From Clavibacter michiganensis (GTDB taxonomy: Bacteria; Actinomycetota; Actinomycetes; Actinomycetales; Microbacteriaceae): DNA of 64,000 nucleotides. How positions within the stretch are numbered: position 1 is the first letter of the stretch; the number at the start of each line of letters is the position of its first letter. Location: the NCBI RefSeq assembly GCF_016907085.1, contig NZ_JAFBBJ010000001.1:1240001-1304000 (forward strand), in the 5' to 3' direction. A model generated the notes under the pieces. It did no database searches. It was not told where the DNA came from and saw only the letters and a list, made by a program, of their open reading frames with translations. A program made the translations under genes and the position numbers. Positions 30,985 through 39,561 of this stretch are shown one piece after another.

Positions 30985-31775
30985 TGGCGGCACGCACCGA
31001 GGCCGCCCGCGTCACGCCGCGGCGCCGTCTGCTCGGCCTGGCCATCCGGCACGTCCCGGCGGTCGCACGGTCGCTCCGCGGGACGCCCGCGGCGGGCACG
31101 CGCGTCGTCCGGCGCTCCGCCGGCGAGCAGGGCCTCCCCCTCGACATCGCCGTGTGGACGCCGCCCGGCCACGACCGCTCGGCGACCGGATCCCCCGTGC
31201 TCGTCGTCCTCGCCCGGCACGACGGCGACTGGCTGCCGTCCACGCTCGCGAAGGACCTCCGCGCGGTCGTCGTGACGATGGCGCCCGACGACGACGCGCA
31301 GGCGCTCGCGGGCCTCTCCTGGATCGCGTCGCACGCGGCCGGGTGGAACGGGACGCCGGAGCGGCTCGGGATCCTCGGCGACGGCCCGGGTGCGGATCGC
31401 GCGCTCCGGATCACGGCGCTCGCCCGCGACGCCGACGGTCCCGCCGTGCTCCGGCTCGTGCTCGTGAGCCCGTCCGGCGACGTGCCGAGCGCCGGATCCG
31501 CCGACCGCCAGGGCCACGGCCGCGACCGGCTCCCGGACGCGCTCGTGCACGTGGGCGCCGCGGACGCGCGCATCGACCACGTCGTCGAGGGCGTCGCGGC
31601 GCTGAAGGCGGCGGGGATGAAGGCGCGGCTCATCCGGATCCCCCGCGCCGACCAGGGCTGGCTCGCCTACCCGGCGGCGGATCCGGCGCTCGCCCGCCGG
31701 TCGCTCGACGAGATCGTCGCCTACCTGCGGCGGGGACTCACCGAGGAGCGCGCGTTCGGGGTCGGCCCGGCGTAG
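30984..31775 (+). CDS. Alpha/beta-hydrolase-like protein with a degenerate nucleophile elbow
   Basis: 263 residues, starting at the ATG that overlaps the GST stop. Secondary-structure order fits an alpha/beta hydrolase: LDIAVWTPPG, a VLVVLARHDGDWLP strand-turn, WIASHAAGWNGTPERLGILGDGPGA where the nucleophile elbow should be, and ALVHVGAADARI plus RADQGWLAYP near the end where Asp and His regions would fall. The elbow reads GDGPG instead of GxSxG, so no serine nucleophile is present. Probably non-catalytic or repurposed. Its 3' end overlaps the convergent gene by 38 bases. Confidence 0.65.
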   Translation: MAARTEAARVTPRRRLLGLAIRHVPAVARSLRGTPAAGTRVVRRSAGEQGLPLDIAVWTPPGHDRSATGSPVLVVLARHDGDWLPSTLAKDLRAVVVTMAPDDDAQALAGLSWIASHAAGWNGTPERLGILGDGPGADRALRITALARDADGPAVLRLVLVSPSGDVPSAGSADRQGHGRDRLPDALVHVGAADARIDHVVEGVAALKAAGMKARLIRIPRADQGWLAYPAADPALARRSLDEIVAYLRRGLTEERAFGVGPA

Positions 31776-32112
31776 GGGCGTCCTCGACGGGCACCTTCAC
31801 GAGGATGCCCGCGGCGATGAAGACGATCGCGGCCACGTACTGCAGCGACTGCCACGTGACGGCCTCGACGGGGATCACGGCGACGGGGTTCCACATCACG
31901 GCGACGGCCGCGAGCAGCGCGGCGCTCCACCAGCTGCGTGCGCGCACCGAGAACACGATCATGATGAGCGCGAGGATCGCGACCGCGAACCGCACGACCG
32001 TGAAGAGGTCGCCGTCGATCACCGCGAACCCGGCCAGCAGCACGATGGCGCCGAGGAGCCCGGGCGCGAGCGACGGACGGGTGAAGGCGGGGGCGGCGGG
32101 GGTGCGGGTCAC
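31738..32112 (-). CDS. Four-helix membrane protein (DUF6804-like)
   Basis: 124 residues, GTG start at 32112. Four hydrophobic segments (LLGAIVLLAGFAVI, VVRFAVAILALIMIVF, WWSAALLAAVAVMW, LQYVAAIVFIAAGILV) with short loops and a basic C-terminus. CAGACT ends 6 nt before the start. The pattern resembles small actinobacterial DUF6804 proteins; this is from memory and tentative. Its last 38 bases overlap the convergent plus-strand gene. Confidence 0.65.
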   Translation of the reverse strand: MTRTPAAPAFTRPSLAPGLLGAIVLLAGFAVIDGDLFTVVRFAVAILALIMIVFSVRARSWWSAALLAAVAVMWNPVAVIPVEAVTWQSLQYVAAIVFIAAGILVKVPVEDAPTPGRPRTRAPR

Positions 32113-32197
32113 CGGGACAGTCTGCCAGCGCGCGCCGGGACCTCCCCCGCGAGGATGAGGTTCCCGGCCGACGGGCCGCGCGGGCGCGGGCCGCTCC

Positions 32198-32203
32198 TAG
32201 CCT
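32198..32203 (+). promoter_or_regulatory. -10 box (TAGCCT), leaderless start
   Basis: TAGCCT ends 6 nt before ATG 32210; the spacer GAGGCC offers little ribosome-site match. Confidence 0.5.
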
Positions 32204-32209
32204 GAGGCC

Positions 32210-33484
32210 ATGACCTCCTCCCGCATGATCGCCCACGCGATCGCCCCGCTCGGCGGCGTCGTGTTCGCCGGCCTCTGGGTCCTCGCCGAGGCGGGCCGCG
32301 CCGACCTCGCGGGCGCCGCCACCCTCGCCGTGGCGCTCGGCGCGGCCATCGCCCTGGGCGTCTGGCTCCCGGCCGCGTCGCTCGCCATCGTCGTCGTGAT
32401 CCCGGTGCTGCAGCTCGTGGGCCTCGCCCCGGCCGCAGAGTCGACCACGTGGCCGATGCACGCGGCCATCGGCGTCGTCGTCCTGCTGATCGCCGCCACG
32501 GGCGCGCGGCGGACGCGGCTCGCGGCCCTGCCCGTCGGCATCCTCGCCGCCGGGGCCGCCGCCCTCCACGTCACGATGCCGACCGGCGCCGTGCGGACGC
32601 GCCTCCTCGACTGGACGGACATGCTCGCCATGGGCGGCGCCCGGCCCGTCGGCGACGCGGTCGTCGTGCTGCTCCTCGCGGCCGTCGGCGCGGTCGTCCT
32701 CGCCTGGGCGCTCGGGTTCGGCGTCGGCGCCGCGCTGCGCCTCCGCCGCCTGGGCGCGGTGCTCGTGGAGGCGGAAGGCCGCCTGGCGGAGACCGACCTC
32801 GAGCTGCGGCTCGGGATCGAGCGCGCCCGCATCTCCCGCGACGTGCACGACTCGGTGGCGCACGCGCTCACCATCGTCGTGGCGCAGTCGGAGGGCGCGA
32901 CGGCCATGTCCGCGCGACGGCCGGAGATCGTGGCCGGCGCCCTCACCGCGATCTCCGGCGTGGCACGCGACGCGCTGACCGACGTGCGCGGCCTGATCGA
33001 GCGCATCACCGAGGCCGGCGACGAGCTGCTGTCGCTGGCCGACCTGCCCGCCCTCGTCGAGCGGATGCGCGACGTCGGCATGGGGATCGCCCTCGACGAG
33101 CTCGGCGAGCGCCGGGCCCTGCGGCCCGCGCACCAGCTCGCCGTCTACCGCATCGTGCAGGAGAGCCTCACGAACGCGCTGAAGCACGGCGGTGCGGAGG
33201 CCACCGCGGCGGTCGTGCTCGACTGGCGCGGTCCCGGGCTCGCGCTCCTGGTGCGCTCGTCGGGTCGGAGCCCGCTCGTGCAGGCCGGCTCACTGACGGG
33301 GTCGGGTGCGGGGATCCCCGGGATGCGCGAGCGCGCCCGCATCGCCGGCGGCTGGCTCACCGCCGAGCCGGACGCGGACGGCGAGTTCGTCGTCACCGCC
33401 TTCCTGCCCCTCGATGGCGCCGCGTCCTCGGCCGAGCCCGCCCCCGCCGCCCCTTCCACCGGCACGATCGCGATCCGTGGCTGA
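32210..33484 (+). CDS. Two-component sensor histidine kinase (NarX/DesK-like, HisKA_3)
   Basis: 424 residues: five or six N-terminal membrane helices without a large external domain, then a HisKA_3 dimerisation region ARISRDVHDSVAHALT with phospho-acceptor His213, and a HATPase domain with N-box ESLTNALKHGG and G-box GSGAGIPGMRERA. The many helices suggest it senses the membrane itself. Overlaps the response-regulator gene by 8 bases, so the two are a cognate pair. Confidence 0.92.
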   Translation: MTSSRMIAHAIAPLGGVVFAGLWVLAEAGRADLAGAATLAVALGAAIALGVWLPAASLAIVVVIPVLQLVGLAPAAESTTWPMHAAIGVVVLLIAATGARRTRLAALPVGILAAGAAALHVTMPTGAVRTRLLDWTDMLAMGGARPVGDAVVVLLLAAVGAVVLAWALGFGVGAALRLRRLGAVLVEAEGRLAETDLELRLGIERARISRDVHDSVAHALTIVVAQSEGATAMSARRPEIVAGALTAISGVARDALTDVRGLIERITEAGDELLSLADLPALVERMRDVGMGIALDELGERRALRPAHQLAVYRIVQESLTNALKHGGAEATAAVVLDWRGPGLALLVRSSGRSPLVQAGSLTGSGAGIPGMRERARIAGGWLTAEPDADGEFVVTAFLPLDGAASSAEPAPAAPSTGTIAIRG

Positions 33485-34124
33485 GCGCGTGCGCGTGGCG
33501 GTGGTCGACGACCAGCAGCTCTTCGCCGAGGGGCTCCGCATGCAGATCGACGCCACCGACGACCTCGTCTGCGTCGGCATCGCCGGGGACGGCCGCACGG
33601 GGCTCGACCTGGTGCGGCGCGAGTCCCCCGACGTGGTGCTGATGGACCTCCGCATGCCCGTGCTCGACGGCCTCGCCGCGACCGCCGCGATGCGGGACGG
33701 CGGCGCGGAGGCGCCGCGCGTGGTCGTGCTCACCACCATGCGCGAGGACCAGGCCGTGCGCGCCGCCGCCCGGGCCGGCGCCGCCGCGTTCCTCACCAAG
33801 GACGCCCGGCCCGAGGTCCTGCTCGCCACCGTGCGCGCGGCCGCCGCCGGGGACGTGACGGGCGACACCGACGACCTCCTGCGCGACTTCGGATCCCCGC
33901 CGCCGCGCCCCGACCTCGACGTGCTCGCCGCGCTGACGCCCCGGGAGCGCGAGACGTTCCTGCTTGTCGCGCGCGGGCTCACCAACACCCAGATCGCCGA
34001 GGCGTCCTTCGTCCAGGCGTCCACCGTGAAGACGCACGTGCAGGCGGTGCTCGCGAAGCTCGGGCTCCGCAGCCGCCTGCAGGTCGTCGTCTTCGCCCAT
34101 GAGAGAGGACTGGTGCGGTCGTGA
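33477..34124 (+). CDS. NarL/FixJ-family response regulator
   Basis: 215 residues. Receiver domain with acidic pair Asp11-Asp12, phospho-acceptor Asp57 (VLMDLRMP), Thr in VVLTTM and Lys in FLTKDARPE. C-terminal LuxR-type helix-turn-helix: LTPRERETFLLVARGLTNTQIAEAS and STVKTHVQAVLAKLGLRSR. GTG 33477 lies inside the kinase gene. Its stop overlaps the next GTG (34121), so kinase, regulator and exported protein form one unit. Confidence 0.93.
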   Translation: MAERVRVAVVDDQQLFAEGLRMQIDATDDLVCVGIAGDGRTGLDLVRRESPDVVLMDLRMPVLDGLAATAAMRDGGAEAPRVVVLTTMREDQAVRAAARAGAAAFLTKDARPEVLLATVRAAAAGDVTGDTDDLLRDFGSPPPRPDLDVLAALTPRERETFLLVARGLTNTQIAEASFVQASTVKTHVQAVLAKLGLRSRLQVVVFAHERGLVRS

Positions 34125-35050
34125 GCGCATCCCCCATCCGCGCGTCCGCGGCACGTCTCGTCCGCCGGATCCGCACGCCCCGCGGCGTCGTCGCCGTCGT
34201 GGTCGCGGCCGGGCTCGTCGGCGTCGCCGTCGTCAACGCGCCGGTGCCGCGCACCGAGCCCGTCGCGGACCTCCCCGCGCGGGACGCCGCGGCCTGGACC
34301 ATGCCGCTCGACGCGGCCGCGGGCGTCTCGATGGACGCCATCGGCGTGGCCGAGGACATCCGCCTGCGGCCGTGCCTCACGGAGCAGGGCATCGCGGAGC
34401 AGGCGCCCGCGCTCGACCCGGCGGTGCTCCTCGCGCCGGAGTCGCACGCGGACGGGCGCCTCGTCGCCCCGCCGCTCGACGCCGCGCGCGCCGCGGCCTC
34501 GGGGTACGGGCCGGTCGTGGATCCCGCGCGCGTCGCGCACCGCGAGTGGCGGATGGCGCACGCTGACGACGTGGATCTCGGTCGTGCGCTCGACGTCTGC
34601 CTCCCCGGCGTCCGCGCGGGCGTCTGGGCGCACGCCACCACGAACCAGGGCATCCAGATGCGCGCGCTCGAGCTGCGCGCCGACGCCCGGGAGCGCGCCG
34701 TCCGCGATCCCGCGGTCATCACGGCGGCCGGCGCCTGGCGCGACTGCCTCGTCGAGTCCTCCGCTGACGCGCTCCGCGACCGGGGACGCCCGCTGCCCGC
34801 GGATCCGATGACCCTGCTGGAGCCCGAGGACGGCGACGGACCGTCCGCCGACATCGCGCTCGCCCGCGCCGACGCCGCCTGCCAGGCGTCGTCGGGATAC
34901 CGCGCTGCCCTGTACGACGCGCAGTGGCGGGAGGAGTCGCTCGTCACCGAGGCCGACGCGGTCCTGCTGTCCTCGCATCGGGCCCGCCAGGTGGTCGCGA
35001 CGACCGCCGTGGTGCGCGAGGCGCTGCTCGACGATGCCGACCGCGGCTGA
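34121..35050 (+). CDS. Exported or membrane-anchored hypothetical protein
   Basis: 309 residues with one N-terminal hydrophobic helix (VVAVVVAAGLVGVAVV) behind Arg-rich flanks, so either a signal anchor or signal peptide; the remaining 260 residues would be outside. Four Cys (RPCLTE, DVCLPG, RDCLVE, AACQAS) are well spaced for two disulfides. No catalytic motif recognised. The 4-bp overlap with the response regulator suggests it is an accessory or input protein of that two-component system. Confidence 0.75.
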   Translation: MSASPIRASAARLVRRIRTPRGVVAVVVAAGLVGVAVVNAPVPRTEPVADLPARDAAAWTMPLDAAAGVSMDAIGVAEDIRLRPCLTEQGIAEQAPALDPAVLLAPESHADGRLVAPPLDAARAAASGYGPVVDPARVAHREWRMAHADDVDLGRALDVCLPGVRAGVWAHATTNQGIQMRALELRADARERAVRDPAVITAAGAWRDCLVESSADALRDRGRPLPADPMTLLEPEDGDGPSADIALARADAACQASSGYRAALYDAQWREESLVTEADAVLLSSHRARQVVATTAVVREALLDDADRG

Positions 35051-35193
35051 CCGGTGCGGCGCCGTCGCGGATCCGTCCCGCGTCGGCTGGGTCGTGAACA
35101 CGTGGACGCACGACGACCCTCCCGGATCGGCATAGCTCCGGCGCTCGGATACCGTGGACGAGCCCGTCCCCGCCCCGACCCCGAGGAGCCCCC

Positions 35194-36234
35194 ATGCGCG
35201 CCGTCGTCTACGAGAGGTTCGGCGAGACCCCCGTCGTCCGCGAGCTGCCGGATCCCGTCCCCTCCCCCGCCGGCGTCATCGTGCGCGTCGAGGCCACGGG
35301 CGTCTGCCGCAGCGACGCGCACGGCTGGCTCGGCCACGACGACGGCATCGCGCTCCCGCAGGTGCCGGGCCACGAGCTGGTCGGACGGATCCACCAGGTC
35401 GGCCCCGAGGTCACGCGCTACCACGTCGGCGACCGCGTCACCGTCCCGTTCGTGTGCGCGTGCGGCCGCTGCGCCGAGTGCCGCGCCGGCAACGGCCAGG
35501 TGTGCCGGGACCAGACGCAGCCGGGCTTCACGCACTGGGGATCGTTCGCCGAGCTCGTCGCGCTGCACGACGCCGACGTCAACCTCATCCCCGTCCCCGA
35601 CGACCTCGACGCCGGCGCCGCCGCGCTCCTCGGCTGCCGCTTCGCGACGGCGTTCCGCGGGCTCGTGCACCGGGCCCGGATCCAGCGCGGCGAGCGCCTC
35701 CTCGTCATCGGCTGCGGCGGCGTGGGCCTCAGCGCGGTGATGATCGGCGTCGCGGTCGGCGCGGAGGTCATCGCCGTCGACGTCGACCCGGCCGCCCTCG
35801 CGCGCGCGTCGGAGCTCGGCGCCGAGTACACGATCGACTCGTCCGACCTCTCGGAGCTCGACGTCCTCGACGCCATCCACGCGGTCTCCCCCGACGGCGT
35901 GCAGGTCTCGGTGGAGGCGCTCGGCCGCGAGTCCACGCTCCGGATCAGCCTGCTCGCGCTCGCGCCGACCGGCCGTCAGGTGCAGATCGGCCTGTTCGCG
36001 AGCGAGCCGACGGTGCCCGTGCCGTTCGTCATCAGCCAGGAGCTGAGCCTGCACGGCAGCCACGGCATGCCCGCGCGCGACTACGCCGAGCTGATGGGCA
36101 TGGTCGCCTCGGGAGCGCTCCGCCCGGAGCTGCTCATCGAGCACCGCATCACCCTCGACGAGGCCCCGGCCGCGCTCGAGGCGCTCGCGTCGGGCGATCG
36201 CTCGGCGGGGATCACGCTGGTCGAGGTCGGCTGA
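35194..36234 (+). CDS. Zinc-dependent alcohol dehydrogenase (MDR family)
   Basis: 346 residues. Catalytic zinc ligands Cys38 and His60-Glu61 (GHE), structural-zinc cysteines C90, C93, C96 and C104, and a Rossmann motif LVIGCGGVGLSA near residue 170 followed by an acidic VDVDP end, pointing to NAD. GAGG precedes the ATG. It oxidises an alcohol or reduces an aldehyde; substrate not determinable. A TACCGT box near 35151 may be the promoter. Confidence 0.93.
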   Translation: MRAVVYERFGETPVVRELPDPVPSPAGVIVRVEATGVCRSDAHGWLGHDDGIALPQVPGHELVGRIHQVGPEVTRYHVGDRVTVPFVCACGRCAECRAGNGQVCRDQTQPGFTHWGSFAELVALHDADVNLIPVPDDLDAGAAALLGCRFATAFRGLVHRARIQRGERLLVIGCGGVGLSAVMIGVAVGAEVIAVDVDPAALARASELGAEYTIDSSDLSELDVLDAIHAVSPDGVQVSVEALGRESTLRISLLALAPTGRQVQIGLFASEPTVPVPFVISQELSLHGSHGMPARDYAELMGMVASGALRPELLIEHRITLDEAPAALEALASGDRSAGITLVEVG

Positions 36235-36250
36235 CGCGCGCCGCGGCCGG

Positions 36251-37261
36251 CTAGCGCGGCGCGTCGAACCACGCGTCGACCGCGGCCGTGACGCCCGCGT
36301 CGTCGACCACGACGTCCGGCACGACGGGTACGCCGTAGCGCTTCCCGGTGCGGTCGGCGTCGACCGCGTCCGTGAGGTTCACGATCGCGCCGTCGACGAG
36401 CGTCCGCGGGGAGTTCGCCGAGCTGAAGCCGTAGGTGGGCTGCCCGAACGAGCACACGCCGTCCTGCCCGACGAACGCGATCGCGACGGCCTCGCCGGAG
36501 CTCACGGTCATGCCGTCGGTGACCACGGCGATCGGCACCCCAGCGGGCACCCGACCCGCGTCGCTCGTCGCCATGACGTCGCCGCCCTGGGCGACCGCAC
36601 CGCCCGCGACGGTGACGGGCACCGAGCCGTCCGCCTGCTCGAACGACATCACCCGCCCCTCGTCGAGCAGCGGCGAGACCGCGGCGAGCATGGGCCAGAT
36701 GTCGCCGCCGTGGTTCCCCCGCAGGTCCACGACCCAGCCGCGGGTCGTCGCGGGCACGGCGGCCGCGAGCGCCCGGGCTCCCGCGTCGACGTAGCGCTGG
36801 CGGGACGCCTCGTCTCCGCCCACGAGCGCGGGCACGACGATGGTCGTGATCCCGTCGGCCGTCGTGACCGTGGGCCGCGGCTCGGCTGCGGCCGACACCG
36901 GTGGGCTGTCACCGAAGTCCGCCGCGGCCTCCACGGGTCCGAGCAGGGAGCTGTGCTCGCCGCCCAGCTCCTTCGCGGCCCCGGAGAGCGCCGGATACGT
37001 GCCCGCGTAGGTGCGCGCCCGGGCCGCCTGCGCGTCCACCTCCGCCCGGACCTCCGCGACGCGGGCGGGATCCGCCTGGAGCCCGTCGACCATGAGGTCC
37101 ACCGCCATGTCGGCGTAGCGCTGCGGCGAGGGCGGCACGTCGAGCAGGCCGGCGCGCTCGAGGGACGGCGTCGCGGCGATCGTCCCGCCGATGAGCACGA
37201 CCACGGCGACCGCGAACGCGAGGGGCAGGCCGCTCAGGATCCTGGATCGACGTGGGGGCAT
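36251..37261 (-). CDS. S41 family (C-terminal-processing type) peptidase, exported
   Basis: 336 residues with an N-terminal membrane anchor (GLPLAFAVAVVVLIGGTI). The core VVDLRGNHGGDIWPML and TDGMTVSSGEAVAIAF contain the S41 oxyanion and nucleophile Ser regions; the final part NLTDAVDADRTGKRYGVPVVPD fits as well. No PDZ domain is evident, so it is a short tail-specific-protease relative acting outside the membrane. CAGGGT ends 6 nt before the ATG. Confidence 0.85.
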   Translation of the reverse strand: MPPRRSRILSGLPLAFAVAVVVLIGGTIAATPSLERAGLLDVPPSPQRYADMAVDLMVDGLQADPARVAEVRAEVDAQAARARTYAGTYPALSGAAKELGGEHSSLLGPVEAAADFGDSPPVSAAAEPRPTVTTADGITTIVVPALVGGDEASRQRYVDAGARALAAAVPATTRGWVVDLRGNHGGDIWPMLAAVSPLLDEGRVMSFEQADGSVPVTVAGGAVAQGGDVMATSDAGRVPAGVPIAVVTDGMTVSSGEAVAIAFVGQDGVCSFGQPTYGFSSANSPRTLVDGAIVNLTDAVDADRTGKRYGVPVVPDVVVDDAGVTAAVDAWFDAPR

Positions 37262-37312
37262 GCGCCCACCCTGCCGGATGCGGGACCCGCCCGCGCCGTC
37301 GCTCCCCCGCGC

Positions 37313-37630
37313 CTAGAGCGCGCCCTGCAGCTCCGAGCCCGCCGGGATCGGCGTGAGCCGCGTGACGACGGCGGGCCCCGTGATGAGGCCGGCGAGCGAC
37401 GCGCCCATGCGGGCGACGGCGTCGCCGGCGCCGTGCGCGTCGAGGTCCTCCACGGACGACCACTTCTCGACCATCACGATGGTGCCGTCGGGGGCGTCGT
37501 GGATCGCGTAGACCTCGCAGCCCTCCTCCTCGTGCACCTCGGCGATGCCGCGGGACAGGGCGGCGACCGCCTCGTCGTGCTTGCCCTCGACGGGCGTGAA
37601 GACGGCGGTGACGACGACGGGCTGGGACAT
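37313..37630 (-). CDS. Antibiotic-biosynthesis-monooxygenase (ABM) domain protein
   Basis: 105 residues of ferredoxin-like dimeric alpha/beta-barrel: VVVTAVFTPVEGKHDEAVAAL, EEGCEVYAIHDAPDGTIVMVEKW, then SVEDLDAHG. GAGGAG lies 6 nt before ATG 37630. Such proteins oxidise quinols or similar substrates without cofactors, or act as quinol detoxifiers. It follows poxB on the same strand by 62 bases, which fits with a quinone link. Confidence 0.88.
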   Translation of the reverse strand: MSQPVVVTAVFTPVEGKHDEAVAALSRGIAEVHEEEGCEVYAIHDAPDGTIVMVEKWSSVEDLDAHGAGDAVARMGASLAGLITGPAVVTRLTPIPAGSELQGAL

Positions 37631-37640
37631 GGGTTCTCCT

Positions 37641-37670
37641 CGGTTCGGGGTGGGGCGGTTCGGGGTGGGA
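37641..37670. repeat. Two 15-nt direct repeats between poxB and the ABM gene
   Basis: CGGTTCGGGGTGGGG is followed at once by a copy with one mismatch (final A). It sits next to the ribosome site of the ABM gene and is probably a slippage product. Confidence 0.6.
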
Positions 37671-37692
37671 CGGGACGGGAGCGCGGGATCGC

Positions 37693-39447
37693 TCACGGCC
37701 GCGGGATGTTCCGCAGGTTCGAGCGGGCGAGCTTCACGGCCTCGCCGACGCCGCCGTTCATCACGATCTTCGACATCGAGAGCGCGAAGCCCTTCACCTG
37801 CGCGGCCGTGATCTCCGGCGGGATCGAGAGCGCCATCGGGTCGGTCACGAGGTCGACGAGCGCGGGCCCGTCGTGCGCGAACGCGGCCTCGAGGGCGCCG
37901 CGGATGTCGGCCGGGTCCTCGACGCGCTGGGAGTGGATCCCGAGCGCGGCGGCCACCGCGGCGTAGTCGACCATGGGCACGTCGACGCCGAAGTCCGGGA
38001 TCCCGTCGACGAGCATCTCCACCTTCACGAGCCCGAGCGTCGAGTTGTTGAAGACGACGACCTTCACGGGCAGGTGGTAAGCCGCGACCGTGACGAGCTC
38101 GCCCATGAGCATCGCGAGGCCGCCGTCGCCGGAGACCGACACGACCTGGCGCCCCGGGTCCGCGACCTGCGCGCCGATCGCCATCGGCAGCGCGTTGGCC
38201 ATGGACCCGTGCACGAGCGACCCGAGCATCCGCCTGCGCCCGTTCGGGGTGATGTAGCGCGCGGTCCACACGTTGCACATGCCGGTGTCGCTGAGGAAGA
38301 CGGCGTCGTCGGCCGCGACCTCGTCGAGGATGCTGGCCGCGTACTCCGGGTGGATGGGCTTCAGCTTCTCCGCCTTGGACGTGTACGCGCCGACGACCTG
38401 CTCGACCTTCTTGTCCTGCTCCTTCAGCAGCTTCTCCAGGAACCTGCGGTCCGTCTTCCGCTCCACGAGCGGCAGTACCGCGCGGATCGTGGAGAGCGCG
38501 TCGCCGTGGATCGCGATGTCGACGTCGGTGCGGCGGCCGAGGCGCTCGGGCGCGATGTCGATCTGCGCGGTCCGCACCTCCTTGCCGGGCAGGAACTGGT
38601 CGTAGGGGAAGTCGGTGCCGATGAGGATCAGCAGGTCGGCGCCCGCGATGCCGGCGGCCGCGGCGCCGTAGCCGATGAGGCCCGTCATGCCGACGTCGAA
38701 CGGGTTGTCCTGCTGGATCACGTCCTTGCCGCGCAGCGAGTGGCCGACGGGAGCGGCGATCTTGTCGGCCAGCTCCATGAGCTCGGCGTGCGCGGATCCC
38801 GCGCCGCGGCCCGCGAAGATCGCGACGCTCTTCGCGTCGTCGATGGCCGCGGCGAGCGCGCGCACGTCCTCCTCGGCGGGCACGATCGCGGGCCGCCGCG
38901 GCAGCGAGAAGGCCGGCGCCTCGCCCTCCGCCTCGAACTCGGCCACGTCGCCCGGCAGCGTGATCACGCTGACGCCGCCGAGCGCGAGCGAGTGCCGCAT
39001 GGCCTGGTCGACGACGCGCGGCGCCTGGACTGCGGTCGAGATCATCTCCGTGTAGTGCGAGCACTCGACGAAGAGGCGGTCGGGGTGGGTCTCCTGGAAG
39101 TAGCCGGACCCGATCTGGTTCGTGGTGATGTGGCTCGCGATGGCGAGCACCGGCGCGCCCGAGCGGTGCGCGTCGTAGAGGCCGTTGATGAGGTGGAGGT
39201 GGCCGGGGCCGCAGGATCCGGCGCACACCGCGAGCTTCCCGGTCAGCTGCGCCTCGGCGGAGGCGGCGAAGGCACCGGCCTCCTCGTGCCGCACGTGGAT
39301 CCAGTCGATGCCGCCCCTGCGGCTCCCGCCCGTGCGCCGCACCGCGTCGACGACCGGATTGAGGCTGTCGCCGACGACCCCGTAGATGCGGCTCACCCCC
39401 GCCTCGATGAGCTGGGCGATGAGCTGGTCGGCGACCGTGCGTGCCAT
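37693..39447 (-). CDS. poxB: Pyruvate dehydrogenase (quinone) / pyruvate oxidase
   Basis: 584 residues of the thiamine-diphosphate enzyme superfamily. N-terminal Pyr domain with YGVVGDSLNP and the catalytic-type Glu in RHEEAGAFAA; central FAD-binding domain; C-terminal PP domain with GDGGLAMLMGEL ending in VVFNN. The C-terminal tail (QVKGFALSMSKIV) fits the membrane-binding tail of PoxB. It decarboxylates pyruvate to acetate and CO2, passing electrons to the quinone pool. GAAGGA precedes the ATG. Its cofactor links it to the thiamine locus. Confidence 0.94.
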   Translation of the reverse strand: MARTVADQLIAQLIEAGVSRIYGVVGDSLNPVVDAVRRTGGSRRGGIDWIHVRHEEAGAFAASAEAQLTGKLAVCAGSCGPGHLHLINGLYDAHRSGAPVLAIASHITTNQIGSGYFQETHPDRLFVECSHYTEMISTAVQAPRVVDQAMRHSLALGGVSVITLPGDVAEFEAEGEAPAFSLPRRPAIVPAEEDVRALAAAIDDAKSVAIFAGRGAGSAHAELMELADKIAAPVGHSLRGKDVIQQDNPFDVGMTGLIGYGAAAAGIAGADLLILIGTDFPYDQFLPGKEVRTAQIDIAPERLGRRTDVDIAIHGDALSTIRAVLPLVERKTDRRFLEKLLKEQDKKVEQVVGAYTSKAEKLKPIHPEYAASILDEVAADDAVFLSDTGMCNVWTARYITPNGRRRMLGSLVHGSMANALPMAIGAQVADPGRQVVSVSGDGGLAMLMGELVTVAAYHLPVKVVVFNNSTLGLVKVEMLVDGIPDFGVDVPMVDYAAVAAALGIHSQRVEDPADIRGALEAAFAHDGPALVDLVTDPMALSIPPEITAAQVKGFALSMSKIVMNGGVGEAVKLARSNLRNIPRP

Positions 39448-39561
39448 GTTGCGTCCTTCCGTCGGTGCGTCCAGTCAATACCCGCCGCCTCCGCGCGGGC
39501 TCCGGACCCGGTCCCGGCGTCCGTCGGGAATGCCGGCGGACGCGGCTCACGTTGACCCAGG

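Noticed and set aside
36081..36455. A minus-strand frame across the alcohol dehydrogenase and S41 peptidase ends
   Set aside because: Low-complexity Arg-rich text that overlaps two well-supported genes.
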